The notes beneath the pieces are model-generated. The model was not told the DNA's origin. It did no database searches and was given only the letters and a program-made list of their open reading frames with translations. This document shows positions 16,195 through 25,107 of a stretch of 64,000 nt of DNA, piece by piece. Made by a program: the position numbers and the translations under genes. Origin of the DNA: Streptomyces kanamyceticus (GTDB taxonomy: Bacteria > Actinomycetota > Actinomycetes > Streptomycetales > Streptomycetaceae); assembly GCF_008704495.1 (NCBI RefSeq), contig NZ_CP023699.1:8246001-8310000 (forward strand), written 5' to 3'. How positions within the stretch are numbered: position 1 is the first letter of the stretch; each line of letters opens with the position of its first letter.

Positions 16195-16279
16195 TCTCGT
16201 ATTCCCTTGCCTTTCACGGGAATTGACGGGTCCACATACGCGGTTCCGCGGCGGTCCCGCGCGAAGTCGCCCTGCGCAT

Positions 16280-18670
16280 TCAGTGCATTCGGTTCAGTAC
16301 ATTCCGGAACCGTCGTGCGTCGCGCAGGCGTTGCTCGTAGGTGGCGCCGAGCGCGAGCAGCAGCAGACCCGCGAGGGCGGGCGGCAGCCAGCGGGGCAGG
16401 ACACCCACGGCCTGGACGAGGTACGGCGCCAGTTCGTGCAGCGCGGCGAGCGCGAGGACCGCGCCGCCGATGACCAGCGGTGCCCGCAGCCGGTACCGGG
16501 CGCCGACGAGCGTGACCGCGAGCGCCGCGAGGCCGAGCAGCAGCGGGCGGTGCCAGTGGAGATCGCCCCAGGCCGCGGCGAGGCTCGGCAGCAGCGTCGC
16601 GGCGAGCCCCGGACCGTACGCCGCCCAGGAGGAGACCTCCGGGTCGCGGCGCCGTCGCAGCGCGCCGATGAACAGCGCGGGGACGGTGACGGGCAGGGCG
16701 TACGCCTCCGGTGTCGCCACGTCCCAGGAGGCGAGGCGGACCCAGCTAGCCAGGACCAGCAGGACCGCGGCCGCGTACCCGACGGAGCGGCGCTCCGCGC
16801 GCAGCGCCGTGCTCGAAGCGATGAGCCCGCCGAGCCCGAGGGCCAGTGCCAGGGTCGGGGCGTGCGGCGCGGTGAGGCTGATGGCGAGCGCGCCCGACGC
16901 GGCCGCCATGATCTCGACGGGCAGGGCCAGCGGATGGCTGCCGACGCGGGCCGCGACGAGCGCCGCGAGCGCGGGCACGGCGAGGGCCAGCAGACCGGTG
17001 TGCTCCGCGCGCAGTCCCCAGGAGGCGCCCACGGCGCAGGCGAGCGCCGTGGCGTGGGTGAGGGTGGCGCAGACGGCGAGGGCCGCGGCGCCGGGGGCGG
17101 GCTCCGCGCGCCGCGTCAGGCCCACGCAGGCGGCGAGGAACGCCGTCGTCAGGAAGGCGAGCGTGCCCAGGGTCGCCGCCGTGGTGGCCAGGGAGAGGAA
17201 CGCGACGCTCACCGAGGACGCGAGTGCCAGGGCCGACGCGGCCAGCGCCGTGACGGCCGAGCGGGCGCGCACGGCGAAAATCAGCGCGGCCGCCGTCAGC
17301 AGGAGGTGGACCGACACCCCCGCCGCGTACGGAAGGGCGAGCGCGGGCGGCAGCGCGAGCGCGGCGGACCAGGCGAGGATCCCCGCGCCGTACCGGGCCG
17401 CGCGCTGCCCCGCGCCGCCGATCCGGCCCGCCGAGACCGCGCACACCGCGGCGACGGAGGCAAGCACCAGCGGGGCCAGGAGCGGATGGGCCGTGGGGAG
17501 TGCGACGAGCAGGGCGTCCCTGGCGTCCGAAGGCGCGCCCGACCAGGCCCTGGTGGCCCAGCCGACGGGGCCGAGCAGCGCGAGGGCGGCGACGGGCACC
17601 GCCCACAGCACCGCGATCGCCTGCACCGCGGCCGACGCCCCGGCGATTCCGCGCCGCACGGGCCACGGAAGAGCGGTGCGCAGGACCGCCAACAACGCGA
17701 TGCCGCACGCCAGATGGGCCGGAACCGCCCACGCGGCGGGCAGCGCCGTCCGCAGCACTCCGCCGGACGCGGCCACCACGAGCAGACCGGCCGCGCACGC
17801 GGCGCCGGTCGCGGCCTCCGCGCGGCCCGAGCGCCATGCCGTCACCAGGGCGATCGACGCGGCGAAGAGCAGCAGCAGGCCCGCGCGCGCCGCCCCTGCC
17901 GGGTCCGTGGCCTGCGCGGACAGCCAGCCCGCGCTCGCCGCACCCCACAGCCCGAGCGCGCAGGCGCCGACCGCGGCGGTGACGCGCACGGACCTGGCGG
18001 ACGCCCACAGCGCGAGCGCGGTGTCGAAGGCCGCCGTCACCAGGAGCGCGGCCGTCATCGTGTGCGTGCCCGCGCCCGCGGCCCCCGCCCAGAGGATCAG
18101 CGGGAGTTGGGCCGTGGCCACGGCCGTCGGCGGCGGCAGGCGCAGCGCGCCGAGGAGCAGTCCGTACCCCGCCCACACCGCGGCGAGCAGTGCGGAGGTG
18201 ACCGCCGCGAAGCCGAGGGCGTCCACATCGGCCAGCGCCAGATGACGCAGCGCGTACGCGTCGAGCACGGTCAGGGCCATGCCGAGGGCGGCCACCGTCT
18301 CGGCCGTCGAGCGAAGCTTCCTCGACAGCAGCACCGCGGGCACGCCGAGCGCGGTGAGGGTCACCGCGCCGAGCACCGCACTGCGGCCGCCGATGCCCAA
18401 GTGACCCCAGCTGACCACCGTGAAGGCGATCGCCGCGATGGTCAGGAGCACGCCGCCGAGGGCGAGCAGCACGTTCTGCACGCTCGGCGGGGTGGCCTCG
18501 GATGCGGGCGGGCCGGCCGGGTGAGGGGGCTCCCCGGCCGGGCCCGCCGCGCGCAGGGCGCCGAGCAACCAGGCCCGGCGCTGCAGCAACTGCGACCTGC
18601 GCGCCTCCAGTTGGCGCAACTCCCAGTCGAGGATGCGGAGCTCCTCGGCCGGTGGCGGAAGGTTCGTCAT
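16280..18670 (-). CDS. Large polytopic membrane protein (796 aa)
   Basis: An N-terminal ~70-residue cytoplasmic part has a helical, Leu/Gln/Arg-rich segment (EELRILDWELRQLEARRSQ) likely to form a coiled coil. The rest is almost continuously hydrophobic and could hold about 20 or more membrane helices, very rich in Ala and Leu. It resembles the actinobacterial family annotated by similarity to the SCO7613 C-terminal region; no transporter or enzyme motif is evident, so function is unknown. ATG 18670 is chosen. A long open frame on the opposite strand is a compositional shadow. Confidence 0.8.
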   Translation of the reverse strand: MTNLPPPAEELRILDWELRQLEARRSQLLQRRAWLLGALRAAGPAGEPPHPAGPPASEATPPSVQNVLLALGGVLLTIAAIAFTVVSWGHLGIGGRSAVLGAVTLTALGVPAVLLSRKLRSTAETVAALGMALTVLDAYALRHLALADVDALGFAAVTSALLAAVWAGYGLLLGALRLPPPTAVATAQLPLILWAGAAGAGTHTMTAALLVTAAFDTALALWASARSVRVTAAVGACALGLWGAASAGWLSAQATDPAGAARAGLLLLFAASIALVTAWRSGRAEAATGAACAAGLLVVAASGGVLRTALPAAWAVPAHLACGIALLAVLRTALPWPVRRGIAGASAAVQAIAVLWAVPVAALALLGPVGWATRAWSGAPSDARDALLVALPTAHPLLAPLVLASVAAVCAVSAGRIGGAGQRAARYGAGILAWSAALALPPALALPYAAGVSVHLLLTAAALIFAVRARSAVTALAASALALASSVSVAFLSLATTAATLGTLAFLTTAFLAACVGLTRRAEPAPGAAALAVCATLTHATALACAVGASWGLRAEHTGLLALAVPALAALVAARVGSHPLALPVEIMAAASGALAISLTAPHAPTLALALGLGGLIASSTALRAERRSVGYAAAVLLVLASWVRLASWDVATPEAYALPVTVPALFIGALRRRRDPEVSSWAAYGPGLAATLLPSLAAAWGDLHWHRPLLLGLAALAVTLVGARYRLRAPLVIGGAVLALAALHELAPYLVQAVGVLPRWLPPALAGLLLLALGATYEQRLRDARRFRNVLNRMH

Positions 18671-18753
18671 GTCAGGTGAGTGTGGCCCGCGCCACGCCGC
18701 ACGACATCGGTGCGGATACTCAGGACGTACTCAGATCCGGGCAGACTGCTGTC

Positions 18754-19200
18754 ATGGACTGGTGCCGCTACCGCTTCCGCAGCGTCTGGGATCTGCCCCG
18801 CGCACCCGCGGACGTCTATGCCGTCCTCGAACGGGTAGAGGAGTATCCGCTGTGGTGGCCGCAGGTGCGCGAGGTGACGCCGGTCGACGGGCGCAGCGGC
18901 GTCGCGCGCTTCCGGTCCTTCCTGCCGTACGACTTGGTCGTCACCGCCGAGGAGCGGCGCCGTGATCCCGGGGCCGGGGTCCTGGAGATCGCCATGACGG
19001 GGGATCTGGACGGCTGGGCGCGCTGGACGGTCGGGGGTGGGCCCGGCGGAACGCGCGCCGTCTACGACCAGGAGGTCGAGGTGCGCAGGCCGCTGATGCG
19101 GCGCCTCGCCGTGCCCGGAAGACCCGTGTTCCTGCTCAACCACGCGCTGATGATGAGGGCGGGCCGGCGAGGTCTGACGGCGTACCTGGGAGCGGTTTGA
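18754..19200 (+). CDS. SRPBCC (polyketide cyclase/START-like) family protein
   Basis: The 148-residue product begins with the SRPBCC pattern of a strand (YRFRSVWDLPRAPADVYAVLERVEEYPLWWPQV) in which a helix and the P-WWP signature form the lipid- or ligand-binding cavity, and ends with the long C-terminal helix typical of the fold. Such proteins bind hydrophobic ligands or act as cyclases; the ligand is unknown. ATG 18754 has no clear ribosome site and CAGACT lies 6 nt upstream, so the mRNA may be leaderless. Its stop codon lies within the -35 element of the following tRNA gene. Confidence 0.82.
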   Translation: MDWCRYRFRSVWDLPRAPADVYAVLERVEEYPLWWPQVREVTPVDGRSGVARFRSFLPYDLVVTAEERRRDPGAGVLEIAMTGDLDGWARWTVGGGPGGTRAVYDQEVEVRRPLMRRLAVPGRPVFLLNHALMMRAGRRGLTAYLGAV

Positions 19201-19226
19201 AGGAACGGCGATCGGACCTGTATTGT
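19197..19226 (+). promoter_or_regulatory. Promoter of second tRNA-Val (CAC)
   Basis: TTGAAG at 19197-19202 and TATTGT at 19221-19226 are spaced 18 nt, and the -10 ends 13 bp before the tRNA. The -35 overlaps the TGA stop of the upstream gene. Confidence 0.6.
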
Positions 19227-19239
19227 TCAGTGCGTTCCC

Positions 19240-19311
19240 GGGCGATTAGCTCAGTGGGAGAGCGCTTCGTTCACACCGAAGAGGTCACTGGTTCGAACCC
19301 AGTATCGCCCA
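19240..19311 (+). tRNA. tRNA-Val (CAC), second copy
   Basis: The sequence is identical to the tRNA at 16082-16153, with anticodon CAC and no encoded CCA. The two copies lie 3.1 kb apart in the same orientation. Confidence 0.95.
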
Positions 19312-19322
19312 CCCGGAGAATG

Positions 19323-19352
19323 CCGGTCCGTCAGCAGACGGACCGGTTTTTT
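19323..19352 (+). terminator. Rho-independent terminator of tRNA-Val
   Basis: CCGGTCCGTC (19323-19332) pairs with GACGGACCGG (19337-19346) around a 4-nt loop and is followed by TTTTTT. This is one of the few canonical T-tailed terminators in the window. Confidence 0.92.
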
Positions 19353-19397
19353 CTTGCCCCTTTTTTCTTGCCCCGATCAGTTCGTACGGCCCGGTGG

Positions 19398-20123
19398 TCA
19401 CGCCGCCGCGGGGAGCTCGGGCCGCAGCGGCCAGGCCGGATCCACCGCTTCGGGCGTGCCGCTCTTGGCGAACCACGCCTGGAGGCCGCGCGCCTGGGCC
19501 GCGTGCCAGACGGCCTGCAGCGAGTGCAGTTCGGCCGGTGAGAGCCGCTCGAGGCGGGACGCGAAACGCCGCCCCACCGCGCGTACGACGTCCAGTGCGG
19601 CCTGCGCGTCCGCCGCCGCGTCGTGCGCGTCCGAGAGCTCCACCTCGTAGTGCGCGCACAGGTCCGTGAGCGTGCGGCGGCCCTTGCGGTAGCGGTCCAG
19701 GTGTTTGTCGAGGACCCGGGGATCGACCACGCAGAGCGGCGATCCCTCCACGTAGCGGCCCAGGGACGAGGCGCGGTGCCTGCGCAACTCCCGGTCCAGG
19801 ATGGTCAGGTCGAACGGCGCGTTCATCACCACGATCGGCCGGCCCGCCGCGCCCTGCTCGGCCAGATCGCGGGCTATCTCCTCCATCACCGGCGCGGGCC
19901 AGCGGCCGTTGCGCTGCAGGTGATCCTCCGTCAGTCCATGGATGGCCGTGGCTCCTTCGGGCACGGGAACGCCCGGATTCACCAGCCAGCGGGTGATGCG
20001 CGGACGGGTTCCCGCGCCCTGCTGGACGACGACGGCGGCCGACACGATGCGGTCGGTCTCGACGTCGACGCCCGTGGTCTCCGTGTCGAATGCGGCCAAG
20101 GGGCCCTCGTACCAGCACGTCAT
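19398..20123 (-). CDS. DnaQ-like 3'-5' exonuclease
   Basis: The 241-residue protein belongs to the DEDDh exonuclease superfamily. Exo I is FDTETTG near residue 13, Exo II includes HGLTEDHL and the FDLTIL aspartate region, and Exo III is SDAHDAAADAQA, giving the D-E-D-D-H set. This resembles DNA polymerase III epsilon or oligoribonuclease-type enzymes; being a stand-alone copy, it may serve DNA repair or nucleic-acid turnover. GAGGAG lies upstream of ATG 20123. It is divergently arranged with the DUF4365 gene. Confidence 0.88.
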   Translation of the reverse strand: MTCWYEGPLAAFDTETTGVDVETDRIVSAAVVVQQGAGTRPRITRWLVNPGVPVPEGATAIHGLTEDHLQRNGRWPAPVMEEIARDLAEQGAAGRPIVVMNAPFDLTILDRELRRHRASSLGRYVEGSPLCVVDPRVLDKHLDRYRKGRRTLTDLCAHYEVELSDAHDAAADAQAALDVVRAVGRRFASRLERLSPAELHSLQAVWHAAQARGLQAWFAKSGTPEAVDPAWPLRPELPAAA

Positions 20124-20289
20124 GGTGACGCAACTCCTCGTTCATGTCCGGCAGATGACGTCAGTCACTGCCCACGCTGGTGATACCCGGGCCGTTTGCG
20201 CTGTACGCGGCCCGGAGACAACAGAGGTACGGGGCCTTGACATCGACGGCCCGAGCGGGGAACTACCGGGTTCGGAAGGCTTGTTGGAC

Positions 20290-20856
20290 ATGGCGCTCGC
20301 GCAGCCCGAACAGGGTGGGCTGCTGCCCGAGCGGATCGCACCGCCGCGCGGCACACTCGCCACCACCGCCTGCATGGAGACACTTCAGGTGGGCTATCTG
20401 CACGCCGTCGCCGCCGCGGCGGGGTGCTCGCTCTCCCAGCCCTTTCCGGACAACGGCATCGACTGGCACGTCAGCCACAGCGCCCCCGGGCATACGGTCG
20501 ACGACGAGGTCACCATCAAGGTCCAGCTCAAGTGCACGTACCAGATACCGCCGAACCCGGCGGGGCCCGCCTTCTCCTTCACGCTCGACAACGCGCATCT
20601 GGAGAAGCTCGCCCGCACCCCGGTCTCGGTGCACAAGATCCTGGTCGTGATGCTCGTGCCCCGGTCGCAGGACGACTGGCTGCGGGCCGGGCACGACCGG
20701 CTCGACCTGCGGCACTGCTGCTACTGGACCAATCTCGCCGGGCACCCCGTGACCGGCAGGCGCAGGACCACCGTGCGCGTACCGACCTCGCGGATCTTCG
20801 ACGACCGCGCCCTCTGCGAGATCATGACGCGGGTCGGTACGGGAGGGAGACCGTGA
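20290..20856 (+). CDS. DUF4365-domain protein
   Basis: The 188-residue protein matches the DUF4365 pattern, with ETLQVGYLHAVAAAAG followed by GIDWHVSHSAPG and IKVQLKCT. The D-x-H and Q-x-K pieces (GIDW ... VQLKCT) resemble the PD-(D/E)xK nuclease-like core suggested for this family; nuclease activity is inference. ATG 20290 is chosen, 11 nt after GGAAGG; TTG 20281 is an alternative. The TGA stop overlaps the ATG of the next gene by one base, so the two genes are probably translationally coupled. Confidence 0.72.
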   Translation: MALAQPEQGGLLPERIAPPRGTLATTACMETLQVGYLHAVAAAAGCSLSQPFPDNGIDWHVSHSAPGHTVDDEVTIKVQLKCTYQIPPNPAGPAFSFTLDNAHLEKLARTPVSVHKILVVMLVPRSQDDWLRAGHDRLDLRHCCYWTNLAGHPVTGRRRTTVRVPTSRIFDDRALCEIMTRVGTGGRP

Positions 20857-22082
20857 TGCACCGCCCCTTCGGCTCCGACGAGCCGGTACCTCCCGTCCGC
20901 CCGCACCCCGCGCCCGTCGCGGGCCACTGGACGGACCCGCCCGAGCCCGCCCGCGTCGACCCCGCCGTGCTCGGCGCGCTGCTGCTGCGGCACGGCTGGC
21001 AGCGGCGCGGGGGAGCCGCGGGACGCTACGCCCGGTGGACGCCGCCGGGACCCGGTGGCGGCGGCGTCAGCCTGCTCGTACCGGAGAGCCGGGCCTTCCC
21101 CGACTGCGAGGACCTGATCGCCGAGGCCCTCGTCGCGCTGACGCGCAGCGCCTCGCCCGCCGCGCGCGACGTGCTCGTCGGGCTCGCCGTGCCCAGCGAC
21201 GAGATCCGCTGGTGGCGCGACGTCCCGGCCGGGCCCGCGGGCGCCGCGACCTGGCCGGTCGAGGAGCAACTGCGCTCCGCCGCGCGGCAGATGCTGCTCG
21301 CCGGGGCGCTCGCCGCGCGCGGCCGCGCCGGGTACTACGGGGCGCGGCACCGGGGCCCCGCCACCGCGTCCCTGGAGCACGTCCTGGTGGGGCCCGCGAC
21401 CGGCGGGCGGCAGCTCACCGCGTTCGTGCCCGTCCTGACCGGGCGGCCGCTCGCGGTCCGGCTGCACCAAGCCCTTCACGCCGCCAGGGAGGCCGTCGAC
21501 TACCAGCGCGCGACCGGTGGCATGGACGCCTTCGACGGAGCGGTCGAGGCGGGGGTCAGCCACGAGCTGACCGAGGCGATCGTGGCGCTGGTGCGGGGCA
21601 CCGAAGGGGCGCGGATCGCGGTGGAGTGGGCGCCGGGCGCCGGGGTGCCCGAGGGGTGCGCGGCACCCGCGGAGCCCGTGGAGTTCTCGCCGGGCGACCT
21701 GGCCGTCCTGCGTGCGGCGGGCGCCCGGTACCTGCGCGCCGAGCCGTCGGTGCCGGTGCGGATCACCGGGGCCGTGGTGCGGATGCGGCGTTCCTCGCCG
21801 GGCGGTGACGGCGCGGTGCGGGTCCGGGTGATCGCGGGCGCGGAGGTCCCGCACGTACGGATGACGCTGGACGAGGAGTCGTACCGCATAGCGGGCCATG
21901 CGCACCTGGTCGGGCTGCCGATCCGGGTGCACGGGCGGCTGGAGAGCCGGGGCGGGTTCCGCAGGCTCACCGGGGCGACCGGCGTGGTGCCGGTGCAGGT
22001 GGACGAGGCGGAGCGGGACCGGCTCATGAAGTCGCTCCAGGAGAACCTGGACTTCTTCGAGGAGGCGTGCGGCACGGACTGA
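20856..22082 (+). CDS. Uncharacterised 408-residue protein
   Basis: I do not recognise this protein. It is a soluble, Ala/Arg/Gly-rich product with a Pro-rich N-terminus, a central mixed alpha/beta part (VSLLVPESRAFPDCEDLIAEALVAL) and a C-terminal beta-rich part (VPVRITGAVVRMRR ... IRVHGRLESRGGFRRLTG) that may be an OB-like fold. The end is acidic and helical. GTG 20853 would give a 4-bp GTGA overlap with the DUF4365 gene; ATG 20856 is the next codon. GGGAGGGAG upstream supports either. Conserved linkage with DUF4365 and thrS suggests a joint role, not yet known. Confidence 0.7.
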   Translation: MHRPFGSDEPVPPVRPHPAPVAGHWTDPPEPARVDPAVLGALLLRHGWQRRGGAAGRYARWTPPGPGGGGVSLLVPESRAFPDCEDLIAEALVALTRSASPAARDVLVGLAVPSDEIRWWRDVPAGPAGAATWPVEEQLRSAARQMLLAGALAARGRAGYYGARHRGPATASLEHVLVGPATGGRQLTAFVPVLTGRPLAVRLHQALHAAREAVDYQRATGGMDAFDGAVEAGVSHELTEAIVALVRGTEGARIAVEWAPGAGVPEGCAAPAEPVEFSPGDLAVLRAAGARYLRAEPSVPVRITGAVVRMRRSSPGGDGAVRVRVIAGAEVPHVRMTLDEESYRIAGHAHLVGLPIRVHGRLESRGGFRRLTGATGVVPVQVDEAERDRLMKSLQENLDFFEEACGTD

Positions 22083-22238
22083 AGGGCGTGCCGCACAGTC
22101 CGTAGGGGAGCCCGGTCGGAGGGGGTGCTTCCGGTGGGTGGGGGACATCCGTTTCGCGGCGGGCCCCTCCGGCTCGGTACGATCCCTAGTGCGCGCGCAT
22201 CAGGAAGCGCCGCACCCCCCTTCAGCTAGGAGAGACCG

Positions 22239-24221
22239 GTGTCAGACGTCCGTGTGATCATCCAACGCGATTCCGAGCGGGAAGAGCGCGTGGTGACGAC
22301 GGGCACTACGGCGGCCGAGCTCTTCGCCGGTGAGCGCACCATCGTCGCCGCGCGCGTGGCCGGTGAGCTGAGGGACCTCGCGTACGCCGTGGCCGACGGC
22401 GAGGAGATCGAGCCCGTCGAGATCTCCTCCGAGGACGGCCTGAACATCCTGCGCCACTCCACCGCGCACGTCATGGCGCAGGCCGTGCAGGAGCTCTTCC
22501 CCGAGGCCAAGCTCGGCATCGGCCCGCCCATCCGGGACGGCTTCTACTACGACTTCGACGTCGCGGAGCCGTTCACGCCCGAGGACCTCAAGCGCGTCGA
22601 GAAGAAGATGCAGGAGATCCAGAAGCGCGGCCAGAAGTTCTCGCGCCGCGTCACCACGGACGACGACGCCCGCGAGGAGCTGTCGGGCGAGCCGTACAAG
22701 CTGGAGCTGATCGGCCTCAAGGGCAACGCCGCGCAGGCCGCCGACGGCGCCGACGCCGAGGTGGGCGCCGGCGAGCTGACGATCTACGACAACCTCGACG
22801 CCAAGACCGGCGAGCTGTGCTGGAAGGACCTCTGCCGCGGTCCCCACCTGCCCACCACCCGGAACATCCCGGCGTTCAAGCTGATGCGCTCCGCCGCCGC
22901 CTACTGGCGGGGCAGCGAGAAGAACCCGCAGCTCCAGCGCATCTACGGCACCGCGTGGCCGTCGAAGGACGAGCTGAAGGCGCACCTGGAGTTCCTCGCG
23001 GAGGCCGAGAAGCGCGACCACCGCAAGCTCGGCGCCGAGCTCGACCTCTTCTCCTTCCCGGAGGAGCTGGGCCCGGGTCTCGCGGTCTTCCACCCCAAGG
23101 GCGGCGTGATCCGCAAGGAGATGGAGACCTACTCCCGCAAGCGGCACGAGGACACGGACTACGAGTTCGTGAACACCCCGCACATCTCCAAGGAGCGCCT
23201 CTTCGAGATCTCGGGCCACCTGCCGAACTACGCGGACGGCATGTTCCCGGCCATCGAGTTCGACGAGCAGAACTACCGCCTCAAGGCGATGAACTGCCCG
23301 ATGCACAACCTCATCTTCAAGGCGCGCGGCCGCTCCTACCGCGAACTGCCGCTGCGGCTCTTCGAGTTCGGCACGGTCTACCGCTACGAGAAGTCCGGCG
23401 TGGTGCACGGCCTGACCCGCTCGCGCGGCTTCACCCAGGACGACTCGCACATCTACTGCACCAAGGAGCAGATGGCGGGCGAGCTCGACTCGCTGCTCAC
23501 CTTCGTCCTCGACCTCCTGCGCGACTACGGCCTGAACGAGTTCGAGCTGGAGCTCTCCACCCGCGACCCCGAGTCCGACAAGTTCATCGGCGAGGACGCG
23601 GAGTGGGAGGAGGCCACCGAGGCGCTGCGCCAGGCGGCCGCCAAGCAGGACCTGCCGCTGGTGCCCGACCCGGGCGGCGCCGCGTACTACGGCCCGAAGA
23701 TCTCCGTCCAGGCCAAGGACGCGATCGGCCGCTCGTGGCAGATGTCGACCATCCAGGTCGACTTCCAGCAGCCCAAGCGGTTCGGCCTGGAGTACACCGC
23801 GTCGGACGGCAGCAAGCAGCAGCCCGTCATGATCCACCGGGCGCTCTTCGGCTCCATCGAGCGGTTCTTCGCGGTGCTCCTGGAGCACTACGCGGGCGCC
23901 TTCCCGGTGTGGCTTGCCCCGGTGCAGGCGACCTGCATCCCGATCGGTGACGCGCACGTGCCCTACCTCCAGGAGTTCGCCGCCAAGGCGAAGGAGCAGG
24001 GGCTGCGCGTCGAGGTCGACGCGTCGTCGGACCGCATGCAGAAGAAGATCCGCAACGCCCAGAAGGCCAAGGTCCCGTTCATGATCATCGCGGGCGACGA
24101 GGACATGGCCAACGGCGCCGTCTCCTTCCGCTACCGCGACGGCTCGCAGGAGAACGGCATCCCGGTCGACGAGGCGATCGCCAAGATCACCAAGGCCGTC
24201 GAGGACCGCGCCCAGGTCTGA
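22239..24221 (+). CDS. thrS: Threonine--tRNA ligase
   Basis: The 660-residue class II aminoacyl-tRNA synthetase has the full domain set: an N-terminal TGS domain (DVRVIIQRD to about residue 65), the editing/SAD domain containing [11 protein letters not shown], the catalytic core with zinc-binding MNCPMHNL, motif 2 [13 protein letters not shown] ... [13 protein letters not shown] and motif 3 near [14 protein letters not shown], and a C-terminal anticodon-binding domain. GTG 22239 follows TAGGAG. A strong terminator lies after the stop. I see no T-box leader in the 156 bp upstream. Confidence 0.97.
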   Translation: MSDVRVIIQRDSEREERVVTTGTTAAELFAGERTIVAARVAGELRDLAYAVADGEEIEPVEISSEDGLNILRHSTAHVMAQAVQELFPEAKLGIGPPIRDGFYYDFDVAEPFTPEDLKRVEKKMQEIQKRGQKFSRRVTTDDDAREELSGEPYKLELIGLKGNAAQAADGADAEVGAGELTIYDNLDAKTGELCWKDLCRGPHLPTTRNIPAFKLMRSAAAYWRGSEKNPQLQRIYGTAWPSKDELKAHLEFLAEAEKRDHRKLGAELDLFSFPEELGPGLAVFHPKGGVIRKEMETYSRKRHEDTDYEFVNTPHISKERLFEISGHLPNYADGMFPAIEFDEQNYRLKAMNCPMHNLIFKARGRSYRELPLRLFEFGTVYRYEKSGVVHGLTRSRGFTQDDSHIYCTKEQMAGELDSLLTFVLDLLRDYGLNEFELELSTRDPESDKFIGEDAEWEEATEALRQAAAKQDLPLVPDPGGAAYYGPKISVQAKDAIGRSWQMSTIQVDFQQPKRFGLEYTASDGSKQQPVMIHRALFGSIERFFAVLLEHYAGAFPVWLAPVQATCIPIGDAHVPYLQEFAAKAKEQGLRVEVDASSDRMQKKIRNAQKAKVPFMIIAGDEDMANGAVSFRYRDGSQENGIPVDEAIAKITKAVEDRAQV

Positions 24222-24241
24222 TCGCGCGCCGAGAGACCTTC

Positions 24242-24275
24242 CGAGGCCCCCGGGGAGTTTCCCCCGGGGGCCTCG
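24242..24275 (+). terminator. Terminator after thrS
   Basis: A 14-bp perfect stem (24242-24255 with 24262-24275) and 6-nt loop begin 20 bp after the thrS stop, suggesting the HIT gene has its own promoter. Confidence 0.8.
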
Positions 24276-24326
24276 CGCCGTCGCGCACATCCGCCCCGGC
24301 GGCTCGCTCCGAACGGATGAAGTCAT

Positions 24327-24893
24327 ATGCTGCACCTCATGACGAGTGAGCCGGAGCAGCAGATCGGAGTGGGTACGCAGGACGCGTTCCAGCGCCTGTG
24401 GACGCCCCACCGGATGGCCTACATCCAGGGCGAGAACAAACCCACGGGACCAGGAGCCGACGACGGCTGTCCCTTCTGCTCCATCCCGGCCAAGTCCGAC
24501 GAGGACGGCCTGGTGATCGCGCGCGGCGAGCAGGTCTACGCGGTGCTCAACCTCTACCCGTACAACGGCGGGCACCTGATGGTCGTGCCCTACCGGCACG
24601 TCGCCGACTACACGGACCTGACGGCCCCGGAGACGGCCGAGCTCGCCGAGCTCACCAAGCAGGCCATGACGGCGCTGCGCACCGCGTCCGGCGCGCACGG
24701 CTTCAACATCGGCATGAACCAGGGGACCGTGGCGGGCGCGGGCATCGCCGCGCACCTGCACCAGCACGTCGTCCCGCGCTGGGGCGGCGACACCAACTTC
24801 ATGCCGGTCGTGGGGCACACCAAGGTGCTGCCGCAGCTGCTCGCCGACACCCGCAAGATGCTTGCCGACGCCTGGCCCGCGCTGGCGGGCTAG
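24327..24893 (+). CDS. HIT-family hydrolase/phosphorylase (Ap4A phosphorylase-like)
   Basis: The 188-residue protein has the HIT active site HLHQHVV at about residues 143-149 and a CPFC zinc pair near 48-51. The orthologue next to thrS in Mycobacterium tuberculosis (Rv2613c) has been reported as a diadenosine tetraphosphate phosphorylase, so a role in Ap4A breakdown is plausible here. ATG 24327 or ATG 24339 may be the start. The TAG stop is supplied by the terminal repeat of the MITE-like element that follows, so the original C-terminus may have been altered, although length is normal. Confidence 0.88.
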   Translation: MLHLMTSEPEQQIGVGTQDAFQRLWTPHRMAYIQGENKPTGPGADDGCPFCSIPAKSDEDGLVIARGEQVYAVLNLYPYNGGHLMVVPYRHVADYTDLTAPETAELAELTKQAMTALRTASGAHGFNIGMNQGTVAGAGIAAHLHQHVVPRWGGDTNFMPVVGHTKVLPQLLADTRKMLADAWPALAG

Positions 24894-25007
24894 GGCCTGT
24901 CCGGCGGATCAGGGCGCGCTCGGGTGGCGTCCCCCCGTCCGGTGGGCACGAGCGGGGTCTGGTGCGTGCAGCTGCACGGCGGAGGAGGGCGGCAACGCAG
25001 TGGGGCC

Positions 25008-25040
25008 TCCCCTGCTCGAGCGAAGCCGAGAGCTTGGGGA
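25008..25040 (+). repeat. Interspersed GCTCGAGC hairpin repeat, copy 2
   Basis: This block is identical to 5411-5443 over the TCCCCTGCTCGAGC ... GAGAGCTTGGGGA sequence, and lies inside the MITE-like element. Confidence 0.75.
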
Positions 25041-25075
25041 AGTTGGCAACCGACGACAACGCCGGAGGGGGTACC

Positions 25076-25107
25076 TCCCTGCTCGAGCGGAGCCGAGAGC
25101 TTGGGGG
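25076..25107 (+). repeat. Interspersed GCTCGAGC hairpin repeat, copy 3
   Basis: This copy differs from the others by one base in the loop (GGAGCC for GAAGCC) and by a shifted C/G run on each flank. It lies inside the MITE-like element. Confidence 0.7.

Noticed and set aside
16223..18679. Open frame of 818 codons on the plus strand opposite the large membrane protein gene
   Set aside because: The product is a Gly/Arg/Gln-rich shadow of the membrane protein codons, with no domain. The minus-strand frame gives coherent membrane helices.
16082..19311. Integrated element bounded by the duplicated tRNA-Val(CAC) genes
   Set aside because: The tRNAs are full-length direct copies, but the interval has no integrase, excisionase or relaxase. 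Gene duplication explains it more simply.
22083..22238. T-box riboswitch upstream of thrS
   Set aside because: The 156 bp lack the T-box core sequence and antiterminator.
22242..24818. Open frame of 858 codons opposite thrS and the HIT gene
   Set aside because: It is antisense to two certain genes and shows no family motif.
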